Source: Bacillota bacterium
Lineage (GTDB): Bacteria > Bacillota > Clostridia > Tissierellales > MES13
Assembly (NCBI GenBank): GCA_009711785.1
Contig: VENA01000049.1
Coordinates: forward strand, 1 to 64,000
Direction of reading: 5' to 3'
Length of the DNA stretch: 64,000 nt
Shown: in pieces, positions 16,814-24,551 of the stretch
How positions within the stretch are numbered: position 1 is the first letter of the stretch
How the letters are laid out: each line of letters starts with the position of its first letter
Program-made: the position numbers and the translations under genes
Notes under the pieces: model-generated
What the model was told of the DNA's origin: nothing
Databases searched by the model: none
The model's input: the letters and a program-made list of their open reading frames with translations, nothing else

Positions 16814-19168
16814 ATGGATAAATATGAAATGAAAACAGAAGAGAGGACATTACCTTTAATACCACTACGTGGGATGTCTATATTTCCCCATATGGTTATG
16901 CATTTTGATGTTGGTAGAGATAAATCAGTAAATGCTTTAGAAGAAGCTATGGTTGATGAATCTTTAATATTTTTGACAACACAAAAAGAAGCAAAAGTTG
17001 AAATGCCAACTACTGAAGATTTTTATCAAGTTGGTACGGTATGTAAAATTAAACAAATGTTAAAGCTTCCAGGAGATACTATAAGAGTATTAGTAGAAGG
17101 TATTAATAGAGGTGAAATTAAAAACATCACTCAAGAAGACCCGTATTTTGAAGCTGATATAGAAGAATATATGTTTGAATCTGAAATAGAGAAAGATAAA
17201 GAAACCGAAGCAATGATGAGAATGGTAGTTGAGGATTTTGAAGATTACGTAAAGGCTAGTAATAAATTGTCTCCAGAGGTTTTAGTTTCAGTTACCGAAA
17301 TAGATGAACCAGGAAGACTAGCAGATGTTATTTCATCATATTTACATTTAAAACAAGATAATAAGCAAAAGATTTTAGAAGCTTTCCATCCATACAAGCG
17401 TTTAGAAACTTTGCATATAATATTAGAGGAAGAAGTAGAAGTTTTAGAGATAGAAGAAAAGATAAACCAAAGGGTTAAAAAGCAAGTAAATAAGGTTCAA
17501 AAAGAATATTATTTAAAGGAACAAATGAAAGCAATTCAAAAAGAATTAGGAGAAGGCGAAAGTGTAGAAGCGGAAGTTGATGAGTATAAAGAAAAGATAG
17601 AAGAAATTGATATGCCTGAAGAAGTTAAGGAAAAAGCATTAAAGGAACTAGGAAGGTTGAAAAAACTTTCTCCATCATCTCCTGAAACAGGAATTATTAG
17701 AAATTATGTGGAATGGATTATTGAATTACCTTGGGATAAAGAAACTGAAGATATGTTAGATATTAAGAAATCTAGAGAAATTTTAGATACAGATCATTAT
17801 GCCCTTAAAGATGTTAAAGAAAGAATATTAGAATATCTAGCTATAAGAAAACTTACAGAGGATATGAAAGGACCTATTCTTTGCTTAGTTGGACCTCCTG
17901 GAGTAGGTAAGACTTCCATAGTAAAGTCAGTTGCTAGAGCTTTAAATAGAGAGTTTGTAAGAATGAGTTTAGGTGGAGTTAGAGATGAAGCTGAAATAAG
18001 AGGACATAGAAGAACTTACGTAGGAGCTATTCCTGGTAGAATAATATCTTCTATGCGAAAAGCAGGTTCGAAAAATCCAGTATTTTTATTTGATGAAATA
18101 GATAAGATAAATAGTGATTTTAGAGGAGATCCTGCATCAGCTTTACTAGAAGTTTTAGACCCAGAACAAAACAATACATTCACAGACCATTTCCTAGAAG
18201 CTCCTTTTGATCTTTCAAAGGTAATGTTTATAACGACAGCGAATTCTATTAATACTATACCTAGACCTTTATTAGATAGAATGGAAGTAATAAGAATATC
18301 AGGTTATACAGAGGAAGAAAAATTAGAAATTGCAAAGAGGCATTTGGTTAATAAGCAATTAAAAGAAAATGGTTTAAAGAAAGACAATTTAAGTATTTCA
18401 GATAACGCATTAAAAGATGTAATAACTAATTATACAAGGGAAGCTGGAGTTAGAAATTTAGAAAGAGAAATAGCAAATATATTTAGAAAAGCAGCTAAAA
18501 GAATAGTTGAAGAAGACATAAGTTCAGTTAGAATAAATAGTGGAAACTTACACAAATATTTAGGAGTCCCTAAATATAGACGAGAAAAGGCTAATAAAGA
18601 ACATCAAATAGGTATAGCAACAGGTCTTGCTTGGACAGCCGTAGGTGGTGAAACTTTATCAATAGAAGTTACTCCTATGAAAGGTAAAGGTAAGGTGCAG
18701 TTAACAGGTAAACTTGGAGATGTTATGAAAGAGTCAGCAATGACTGGTATCAGTTATATAAGATCTAGAGTAGAAGATTTTAATTTAGATGAAAACTTCC
18801 ACAAAGAAAAGGATATTCATATACATGTTCCAGAGGGAGCTATACCAAAGGATGGACCTTCAGCAGGTATAACTATGGCTACAGCTGTTTTATCTGCCCT
18901 TACAAAGATACCTACTAATAGTAATGTTGCAATGACAGGTGAGGTTACTTTAAGGGGAAGAGTTCTTCCTATAGGTGGAGTAAAAGAAAAGGTATTAGCT
19001 GCTGATAGAGTAGGCATTAAGAAAGTTTTACTTCCTTGGGATAATAAAAAAGACATGGAAGAAATACCTACAAAAGTTAAAAGAAATATAGAGTTTGTAT
19101 TTGTTAAAAATATGGATGAAGTATTAGAACATGCCCTTGTGAAAGAGGAGAATGAAAATGAAGATTAA
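16814..19168 (+). CDS. lon: ATP-dependent Lon protease
   Basis: This is a 784-residue LonA-type protease. The N-terminal substrate-binding LON domain begins ERTLPLIPLRGMSIFPHM, and a coiled-coil segment lies at about 210-290. The AAA+ module has Walker A GPPGVGKT (360-367) and Walker B VFLFDEIDK. The protease domain has catalytic Ser683 in PKDGPSAG and Lys726 in GGVKEK. Lon degrades misfolded and regulatory proteins in the cytoplasm. The gene is 640 bases from clpX and overlaps the start of ysxC, an arrangement common in Gram-positive bacteria. Confidence 0.98.
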   Translation: MDKYEMKTEERTLPLIPLRGMSIFPHMVMHFDVGRDKSVNALEEAMVDESLIFLTTQKEAKVEMPTTEDFYQVGTVCKIKQMLKLPGDTIRVLVEGINRGEIKNITQEDPYFEADIEEYMFESEIEKDKETEAMMRMVVEDFEDYVKASNKLSPEVLVSVTEIDEPGRLADVISSYLHLKQDNKQKILEAFHPYKRLETLHIILEEEVEVLEIEEKINQRVKKQVNKVQKEYYLKEQMKAIQKELGEGESVEAEVDEYKEKIEEIDMPEEVKEKALKELGRLKKLSPSSPETGIIRNYVEWIIELPWDKETEDMLDIKKSREILDTDHYALKDVKERILEYLAIRKLTEDMKGPILCLVGPPGVGKTSIVKSVARALNREFVRMSLGGVRDEAEIRGHRRTYVGAIPGRIISSMRKAGSKNPVFLFDEIDKINSDFRGDPASALLEVLDPEQNNTFTDHFLEAPFDLSKVMFITTANSINTIPRPLLDRMEVIRISGYTEEEKLEIAKRHLVNKQLKENGLKKDNLSISDNALKDVITNYTREAGVRNLEREIANIFRKAAKRIVEEDISSVRINSGNLHKYLGVPKYRREKANKEHQIGIATGLAWTAVGGETLSIEVTPMKGKGKVQLTGKLGDVMKESAMTGISYIRSRVEDFNLDENFHKEKDIHIHVPEGAIPKDGPSAGITMATAVLSALTKIPTNSNVAMTGEVTLRGRVLPIGGVKEKVLAADRVGIKKVLLPWDNKKDMEEIPTKVKRNIEFVFVKNMDEVLEHALVKEENENED

Positions 19169-19751
19169 AAAGCCGGAACTAATAATAACGGCTGCAAGAG
19201 AGAAACAATATCCTAAAGAAGGGGTTCCTGAAATTGCTTTAGCAGGGAGATCTAATGTTGGGAAGTCTTCATTAATTAATACATTAGTTAATAGAAAGAA
19301 TTTAGCAAGGACAAGTGGTAAACCAGGCAAAACTCAAACTATAAACTTCTATAATATAGATGATAAATTTAGGTTTGTAGACCTTCCTGGATATGGATAT
19401 GCTAAGGTATCTTTAAAGGAAAGGGAAAAATGGGGAGATATGATAGAAACTTACTTAACAAAAAGAAAGTCCTTAGTTGAAGTAATTTTACTATTAGATA
19501 TCAGACACAAACCTGGTGAACATGATGCTGTTATGTATAATTGGATTAAAAGCTTTGGATTTAATGGTATAGTGATTGCTACTAAATGTGATAAATTATC
19601 AAAAAATAAAAGACAAAAACAAATATCAGTTATTCAAAGAGAACTTGGAATTGAAAATAAGAATTTAATTATACCTTTTTCTGCTACTAAAAAGATAAAT
19701 AAAGATAAAGTATTAGATTTAGTTGATGAGATAATAAAAATTAATAAATAG
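19158..19751 (+). CDS. ysxC: Ribosome biogenesis GTP-binding protein YsxC/EngB
   Basis: The GTPase is about 197 residues with G1 GRSNVGKSS, the switch region RTSGKPGKTQTINFY, G3 DLPGYGYA, G4 TKCDK and a G5-like SATKK: the TrmE-Era-EngB-YihA-Septin pattern of EngB. It assists assembly of the 50S subunit. GAGGAG (19145-19150) is seven bases from ATG 19158 but only one base from ATG 19152, so 19158 is the better start. It overlaps the last codons of lon, suggesting translational coupling. Confidence 0.97.
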   Translation: MKIKKPELIITAAREKQYPKEGVPEIALAGRSNVGKSSLINTLVNRKNLARTSGKPGKTQTINFYNIDDKFRFVDLPGYGYAKVSLKEREKWGDMIETYLTKRKSLVEVILLLDIRHKPGEHDAVMYNWIKSFGFNGIVIATKCDKLSKNKRQKQISVIQRELGIENKNLIIPFSATKKINKDKVLDLVDEIIKINK

Positions 19752-19781
19752 AAATTTAAAGTTATTTATTTTGAATCTGTT

Positions 19782-19812
19782 ATAAACCCACGATGTATAT
19801 CGTGGGTTTATC
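19782..19812 (+). terminator. Intrinsic terminator after ysxC
   Basis: ATAAACCCACGAT / ATCGTGGGTTTAT perfect 13-bp stem over GTAT closes the lon-ysxC unit. The T tract is short. Confidence 0.8.
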
Positions 19813-20274
19813 TATAATGTGAAAGTTACCTTCATTGTTTTAATGGAATTTTTTCATTGTTTTTTCAAAATCTTCTCTAGCTTTCTTCTCTTCCCTTGAC
19901 ATAATGGATATTGAGTTATATTTTCTTTTAATTAATTTACATTTTCTTGATTTTAAATTTTAAAGAACTTCAATTTTGTTTAGTAATATCTTAGATCTAA
20001 ATATTTTAATCATCCTTTCAATTTTGTATTAATATATTATATGTTTTTAATTAAATTTTATTGCTTTATGCATCTTTAAAATAAGTTAACCTTTTAAGTA
20101 ATAATAGAGCACTACTTTTTCATGTTTATATAGATGTAGTATACTTAAATAAAGTTAGGAAAAAATATCCCTGGTATTAAATAAGAGAAAAGAAAGTATT
20201 GATATAGGAAAAGATAATATAGATCTTTATTGCTATGGTAAATGGAAGAATATTATATAGTAAAAAAAATTAAC
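19813..20274. other. Gene-poor AT-rich spacer
   Basis: I see no full gene in about 460 bases. On the minus strand near 19845-19910 a 20-codon frame (MSREEKKAREDFEK..., ending TMKKFH) lacks a ribosome site and could be the tail of a decayed gene. The rest is low-complexity. Confidence 0.35.
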
Positions 20275-20299
20275 ATAAAAAAGCTCCCTCAAGGGAGCT
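20275..20299 (-). terminator. Intrinsic terminator after rubredoxin gene
   Basis: AGCTCCCT / AGGGAGCT stem; on the minus strand it is followed by TTTTTTATG and lies seven bases after the rubredoxin stop codon. Confidence 0.85.
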
Positions 20300-20305
20300 A
20301 TTAGT

Positions 20306-20467
20306 TTAATCCTGTTTTTCAAATAAATCTTTACCTGCACCACATACTGGACAAACCCAATCATCAGGTAAATCTTTAAAAGGTGTGTTAGGTTCAATCC
20401 CCCCTTCAGGATCTCCTTCAGCAGGGTCATAAACATAGCCACATGGCACACATACATATTTATCCAT
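20306..20467 (-). CDS. Rubredoxin
   Basis: This 53-residue electron carrier has the two iron-binding CxxCG motifs: Cys6/Cys9 in [12 protein letters not shown] and Cys39/Cys42 in [14 protein letters not shown]. The size and spacing are standard for rubredoxin. It passes electrons in oxygen and peroxide detoxification in anaerobes, often to rubrerythrin, and a rubrerythrin-like protein is encoded about 750 bases away. ATG 20467 is preceded by AAAAGGAGGAATTATATT on the minus strand. It is a single gene with its own terminator, divergent from the anti-sigma-like gene. Confidence 0.96.
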   Translation of the reverse strand: MDKYVCVPCGYVYDPAEGDPEGGIEPNTPFKDLPDDWVCPVCGAGKDLFEKQD

Positions 20468-20563
20468 AATATAATTCCTCCTTTTATTTTATCATCTAAA
20501 TAGATAATACCCTATTTAATTTTTTATAAACTTAAATTCAAAAATTATTTAAATAATAAAAAC

Positions 20564-20588
20564 GTTTTCCCAACAATAGTATGGGTAT
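20564..20588 (+). promoter_or_regulatory. Sigma-B-type promoter of the RsbW-like gene
   Basis: GTTTTC (20564-20569), 13 bases, GGGTAT (20583-20588). This matches the general-stress sigma-B promoter pattern (GTTT... then GGGTAT about 12-15 bases later) rather than sigma-A. An identically spaced copy precedes the rubrerythrin-like gene. Confidence 0.6.
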
Positions 20589-20689
20589 ATATAATAATAA
20601 TAAAATAAAAGATTATTCATTTTTTATATGGGTAAAATATTATATGGAAGGAATTATTTTTAAATTAATTATAAATGGATGTGATATAG

Positions 20690-21076
20690 TTGTGCTATAA
20701 AATAAGCAAATCTTTATCTAGCGATCTTATGAAAATTAAACATGATTTAGAAACGATTATAAACAATTTAAAAGAAGTACTAAGGGATGAAACTTTAGTT
20801 TTTGATGCTAGATTAATTATCGATGAACTTATTTGTAATGGAGTTTTACACGGAAACAAATCAGATAAAACAAAGAAGGTAAAGCTTAATATAGAGATAT
20901 CAAGTAGCCTAATAAAAATAGAGGTTATGGACCAAGGAGAAGGTTTTGTATACAATAAAGAAGATTATGACCCGATGAAGTTAACTTGTAATGGTAGAGG
21001 ACTTAAGATAGTAGATGGATTAAGTGATGAATTTATTATAGAAAATAATAAAGCGATTTCTATAAAGTATATATAA
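20690..21076 (+). CDS. RsbW/SpoIIAB-like anti-sigma factor kinase (GHKL ATPase)
   Basis: The 128-residue protein is a stand-alone HATPase_c domain. It has the N box IIDELICNGVLHGN (43-56), G1 box DQGEGF (81-86) and G2 box GRGLKIV (103-109). Small proteins of this type bind a sigma factor and phosphorylate its STAS-domain antagonist. No antagonist or sigma gene is adjacent, so the partner is elsewhere or this is an orphan relative. TTG 20690 after GGATGTGAT is the only reasonable start. The upstream promoter has the sigma-B pattern, suggesting autoregulation through the stress sigma factor. Confidence 0.8.
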   Translation: MCYKISKSLSSDLMKIKHDLETIINNLKEVLRDETLVFDARLIIDELICNGVLHGNKSDKTKKVKLNIEISSSLIKIEVMDQGEGFVYNKEDYDPMKLTCNGRGLKIVDGLSDEFIIENNKAISIKYI

Positions 21077-21127
21077 AAGTAGAAAATTTATGGGTTAAAA
21101 CTTCCCTATAAGTTTTCTACTTTTATA
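21075..21127 (+). terminator. Imperfect hairpin terminator
   Basis: AAAAGTAGAAAA pairs with TTTTCTACTTTT, with an inner TTATGGG/CCCTATAA extension that is slightly bulged, ending in a T-rich run. Confidence 0.6.
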
Positions 21128-21156
21128 GTATTAAGTGTTTAAAACTTTCTATATAC

Positions 21157-21181
21157 GTTTACTTAAATAGGCTAAGGGTAA
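21157..21181 (+). promoter_or_regulatory. Sigma-B-type promoter of the rubrerythrin-like gene
   Basis: GTTTAC (21157-21162), 13-base spacer, GGGTAA (21176-21181): the same architecture as the site at 20564-20588. It lies 36 bases upstream of the gene, a natural distance. Confidence 0.6.
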
Positions 21182-21217
21182 ATAAATTAATAAACACTTT
21201 ATAAGGAGGAATTTAAA

Positions 21218-21724
21218 TTGAATATATATCAGTTCGCCATGGACATGGAGCTAGATGGAAAAAAATATTATGAAAAATTAATGGGTAAAGCTAATGATAA
21301 AGGCCTTAAAAATATTTTTAAAATGTTAGCAGAAGATGAAAAGAAACATCATGACATAATAAAAGAAATGAGAAATAAAGGAGATATTAATGTAGATTTT
21401 AAAAGTTTAGGAAATACAGATAATATATTTGAAAAATTACAAAAGGATAAAGAAGATTTAAATTTAGATAAATCTGAAATAGAAGTATATAGACATGCTA
21501 TAGATATAGAAGATAAAAGTATAAATTTTTATAATAAGCAATTTGAAAAAGCAAAGGAAGGAACAGAAAAAAACTTATTTAAGACATTAGTTGAGGAAGA
21601 AAAAAAGCATAAGTTAATATTAAAAAACATAATACATTTTGTTAGTGAACCTAATAAAAATATAGGTAAAAAGTCAGAAAATGCTGACCCTGAATTTGCA
21701 AGATTTGAATCAGAAATAGATTAA
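21218..21724 (+). CDS. Rubrerythrin-like ferritin-fold protein
   Basis: The 168-residue protein has two repeats of a four-helix-bundle half. The pattern AMDMELDGKKYYEKL ... EDEKKHHDII recurs as AIDIEDKSINFYNKQ ... EEEKKHKLIL. These supply the Glu and ExxH ligands of a di-iron site as in rubrerythrin. It lacks the C-terminal rubredoxin-like domain, so it is a short rubrerythrin/ferritin-family protein, probably acting in peroxide detoxification or iron handling. TTG 21218 follows AAGGAGGAA. The sigma-B-type promoter fits a stress role. Confidence 0.85.
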   Translation: MNIYQFAMDMELDGKKYYEKLMGKANDKGLKNIFKMLAEDEKKHHDIIKEMRNKGDINVDFKSLGNTDNIFEKLQKDKEDLNLDKSEIEVYRHAIDIEDKSINFYNKQFEKAKEGTEKNLFKTLVEEEKKHKLILKNIIHFVSEPNKNIGKKSENADPEFARFESEID

Positions 21725-21750
21725 ACCTCCAATTTTGGAGGTTTTTTATT
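21723..21750 (+). terminator. Intrinsic terminator after rubrerythrin-like gene
   Basis: AAACCTCC / GGAGGTTT with a six-base loop and TTTTTT. Confidence 0.9.
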
Positions 21751-21836
21751 TTGATTTTTTTTAATATTTAAACATAAAAAATGTGATATATGAAAAAAAT
21801 ATATAATGAAAAAATAAAAAGAAAGGTTGTTTTAAA

Positions 21837-22424
21837 ATGGGAGATATTATTAATACTATCAAAGAGAGAAGAAGTGTTAGAAAATACAAGAATATAGACG
21901 TTCCTAAAGAAAAAATTAAAAGAATATTAGAAGCAGCAAATTGGGCACCATCTAACGCTAATAGTCAGCCATGGAAATTTTATGTTTTAAAGAAAGAATA
22001 TCTTAATAAGGTAAGTGGTGTTTTTTATAAGTGGTCTAAAGAATATATTCCAAAGGCTGATTATATTCCAGAAAATAAAAAAAATGATATGATCGAGTAT
22101 TCAAAAAATTTCGGTGGAGCACAGAATCTAGTAGTTGTTACCTATGAAGCTTATGAGAATGATAAACATAGAACTGAAGAGTCTTTGATGGCTTCATGTG
22201 CAGCTGTTCAAAACATATGCTTAGCAGCTAAGGAAGAAGATTTAGGAACTGTATGGATTACAGGACATGTAACCCATGACCCTGAAACAAGAAAAATTTT
22301 AAATTTAGATAATAATGAAAAAATAGCTGCTATAATACCAGTAGGGTATCCAGCTGTTAATCCTCCAGCACCACCTAGGGAGGATAGTAATTTAGTAGAT
22401 AAAGTTAAATGGATGGGTTTTTAG
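21837..22424 (+). CDS. Nitroreductase-family flavoprotein
   Basis: The 195-residue FMN-dependent nitroreductase fold has the flavin-binding start KERRSVRKYKNIDVP, WAPSNANSQPWKFYVL, and the C-terminal segment IAAIIPVGYPA. Family members reduce nitroaromatics, quinones or flavins with NAD(P)H. The middle segment with a conserved ASCAAVQNICLAAKEEDLGTVWITG is typical. The physiological substrate is not predictable. It is monocistronic with a terminator directly after the stop. Confidence 0.9.
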   Translation: MGDIINTIKERRSVRKYKNIDVPKEKIKRILEAANWAPSNANSQPWKFYVLKKEYLNKVSGVFYKWSKEYIPKADYIPENKKNDMIEYSKNFGGAQNLVVVTYEAYENDKHRTEESLMASCAAVQNICLAAKEEDLGTVWITGHVTHDPETRKILNLDNNEKIAAIIPVGYPAVNPPAPPREDSNLVDKVKWMGF

Positions 22425-22453
22425 AAACTGAGTTATCTCAGTTTCTTTTTTTT
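22425..22453 (+). terminator. Intrinsic terminator after nitroreductase gene
   Basis: AAACTGAG / CTCAGTTT stem over TTAT, followed by eight T's. Confidence 0.92.
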
Positions 22454-22525
22454 ACTATTGTTATTTTCTAATTAAAGATGCTATAATAATTAAATGAGTG
22501 ATAGCAATAAAAGGAGGGGTTTTTA

Positions 22526-23881
22526 ATGAAAAAACATGATGTTATTGAAGCGGTTATAGAAGAGGTGAAGTTTCCAAATAAGGGTATAGCCTTTGTTGAA
22601 GATAGAAAAATTATAATTAAAAATACATTAAAGAATCAAAGAGTAAAAGCTAGAATTACAAAAAAGAAAAATAAAAAAATAAAGGCTAAAGTACTTGAAG
22701 TTTTAGAAAAATCTCCCTTAGAAAAGGAAGCTGATTGTAAACATTTTAATGAATGTGGAGGATGTTCTTATCAGAACTTGCCATATAAAGAGCAGCTTAA
22801 TATGAAAAAAGAACAGGTGAAAAAGTTATTTAAAAATGCAGGAATTGAAGAATATGAATTTTTAGGGATAGAGTCAAGTCCAAAGGAATTTGATTATAGA
22901 AATAAAATGGAATTTACATTTGGTGATGTTGAAAAAGATGGACCTTTAGCATTGGGAATGCATAAAAAAAATAGATTTTACGAAATGGAGACCGTAACTG
23001 GATGTAATATTGCTGATGATGATTTCACTGATATATTATCAATAGTATTAGAATATTTTAGAGAAAAAGAGGTTCCTTTTTATCATAAAAAAACTCATAA
23101 GGGAGTTTTAAGACACTTAGTAGTAAGAAAAGCAGAAAAAACTGGGGAAGTTTTAATTAATCTAGTTACAAGTTCACAAAAGAAACTAGATTTAGATGAT
23201 CTTGTTGAAAGAATTAAAAATAAAGAGTTAAAGGGAAAGTTAGTAGGATTTCTTCACACCATAAATGATAATGTAGCGGATATTGTACAGAGTGATGAAA
23301 CTAAGGTTATTTATGGTAGAGATTATATAACAGAGAAAATATTAGGTCTTGAATTTAAAATTACAGCATTCTCTTTTTTCCAAACAAATTCTTCAGGTGC
23401 TGAAAAACTATATAATATTGCTAGAGATTTTGCCCAATCTGATAAAAGCAAGACTGTGTTTGACCTTTACTGTGGTACAGGTACAATAGCACAGATAATG
23501 TCACCAATATCTAAGAAAGTTATAGGTATAGAAATTGTAGAGGAAGCTATAGAGGCAGCTAAGAAAAATGCAGAATTAAATAACTTAAATAATTGTGAAT
23601 TTGTAGCTGGGGATGTATTAGAAAAAGTTGATGAAATAAAAGTAAAACCAGATATTATTATTTTAGATCCACCTAGAATGGGAATTCATAAAAAAGCTAT
23701 CGAAAAAATAATAAATTTTAATGCTAAGGAAATAGTATATGTATCATGTAAACCTACATCATTAGTTAGTGATTTAGAAAAGTTTATAGAAAGAGGATAT
23801 GAGGTTAAGAAAGTTAAATGTATGGACATGTTTCCGCATACACCACACGTTGAGACAGTTGTGTTGATAGAGAAGAAATAG
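22526..23881 (+). CDS. rlmD: 23S rRNA (uracil-C5)-methyltransferase, RlmD/RumA type
   Basis: The 451-residue enzyme has an N-terminal TRAM RNA-binding domain (about 4-62) and a [4Fe-4S] cysteine set Cys71, Cys77, Cys80 and Cys160 (CKHFNECGGC, then TGC). The SAM-binding methylase domain carries FDLYCGTGTIAQIM (312-325), DPPRMG and the catalytic Cys408 in IVYVSCKPTS. It methylates a specific uracil of 23S rRNA; Gram-positive RlmCD homologues modify two positions. Start ATG follows AAAGGAGGGG. A terminator follows after about 50 bases. Confidence 0.95.
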   Translation: MKKHDVIEAVIEEVKFPNKGIAFVEDRKIIIKNTLKNQRVKARITKKKNKKIKAKVLEVLEKSPLEKEADCKHFNECGGCSYQNLPYKEQLNMKKEQVKKLFKNAGIEEYEFLGIESSPKEFDYRNKMEFTFGDVEKDGPLALGMHKKNRFYEMETVTGCNIADDDFTDILSIVLEYFREKEVPFYHKKTHKGVLRHLVVRKAEKTGEVLINLVTSSQKKLDLDDLVERIKNKELKGKLVGFLHTINDNVADIVQSDETKVIYGRDYITEKILGLEFKITAFSFFQTNSSGAEKLYNIARDFAQSDKSKTVFDLYCGTGTIAQIMSPISKKVIGIEIVEEAIEAAKKNAELNNLNNCEFVAGDVLEKVDEIKVKPDIIILDPPRMGIHKKAIEKIINFNAKEIVYVSCKPTSLVSDLEKFIERGYEVKKVKCMDMFPHTPHVETVVLIEKK

Positions 23882-23931
23882 GTTTATTTGAAGCCTTTTA
23901 AGGGTTTAGACTAAATTTAATATTGTATTTT

Positions 23932-23965
23932 AAAATCTCCCAGACTTATGTTTGGGGATTTTTTG
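23932..23965 (+). terminator. Intrinsic terminator after rlmD
   Basis: AAATCTCCCAGAC pairs with GTTTGGGGATTT (two wobble pairs), followed by TTTT. Confidence 0.8.
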
Positions 23966-24260
23966 ACCCCGGGGGTAGTACTTTTATGCAGAATTAGGGA
24001 TACATGGGTAATTGTTTAATTTTGCGAAAATGTTTGTTGGTTTTCTATTTCTCATAAGAAAGTAGAAGGTAAAGGTAAAAAACTAACTGTTACCGAAGAA
24101 CATTCTTCTGGCTATGCTACTACACTATAATCTAAATAAAATTTTACTTGATGCATATACAAATTTGGTGTTTGGTTGAAAGAAAAATATATGTCATGTG
24201 AGAAATGCAGTAGCAAGAAAATGGCTACGTTTTTTATTTATTACGATATTCATATGCGAA
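23966..24260. other. Junction region with a coding fragment, left flank of the restriction system
   Basis: At about 24026-24130 an open stretch without a start encodes a tail (FSISHKKVEGKGKKLT..., then EEHSSGYATTL, stop), which looks like the end of a decayed gene. Near 24210-24235 GTAGC/GCTAC with a T run is a weak terminator. The region probably marks where the restriction-modification genes entered. Confidence 0.35.
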
Positions 24261-24289
24261 TTGAATTATTCACGTATTCGTGATAGAAT
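24261..24289 (+). promoter_or_regulatory. Promoter with built-in operator for the C-type regulator
   Basis: TTGAAT (24261-24266), 17-base spacer, TAGAAT (24284-24289). The spacer contains the dyad TCACG-TATT-CGTGA (24270-24283), exactly between the two promoter boxes. A dimeric XRE protein bound there would block polymerase, fitting autorepression by the gene just downstream. Confidence 0.6.
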
Positions 24290-24322
24290 CTTGTTTAGAA
24301 TGTAATAAAAGGGGGTTAAGCA

Positions 24323-24547
24323 ATGGCTGTCCGTTACAATAAATTGTTCAAATTGCTTATAGATAAGGAAATGACAAATGCTGAACTTGCTAAAAAAGCG
24401 GGTTTTAGTGCAAACATTATTACACGCCTAAAAAGAAATACATATGTTTCACTTGAAAGTATAGAGAAAATCTGTAATGTACTTAATTGTGGAGTGGATG
24501 AAATATTAGAATTTATAACAGAAGACATAAATAGCAGGAGGTTGTAA
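24323..24547 (+). CDS. XRE-family regulator of the restriction-modification operon
   Basis: The 74-residue protein is a single Cro/C1-type helix-turn-helix domain (NAELAKKAGFSANIITRLKRN is the recognition region), the size and type of controller proteins of restriction systems. It starts after AAAGGGGG and ends five bases before the nuclease-methylase gene, so both share a transcript. By family knowledge it would delay and limit expression of the nuclease while the methylase protects the DNA. It likely binds the dyad at 24270-24283. Confidence 0.8.
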   Translation: MAVRYNKLFKLLIDKEMTNAELAKKAGFSANIITRLKRNTYVSLESIEKICNVLNCGVDEILEFITEDINSRRL

Positions 24548-24551
24548 GTAA

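Noticed and set aside
20233..20457. A 74-codon minus-strand frame over the rubredoxin gene
   Set aside because: The true protein is rubredoxin in another frame (20306-20467), with CxxCG motifs and a proper ribosome site.
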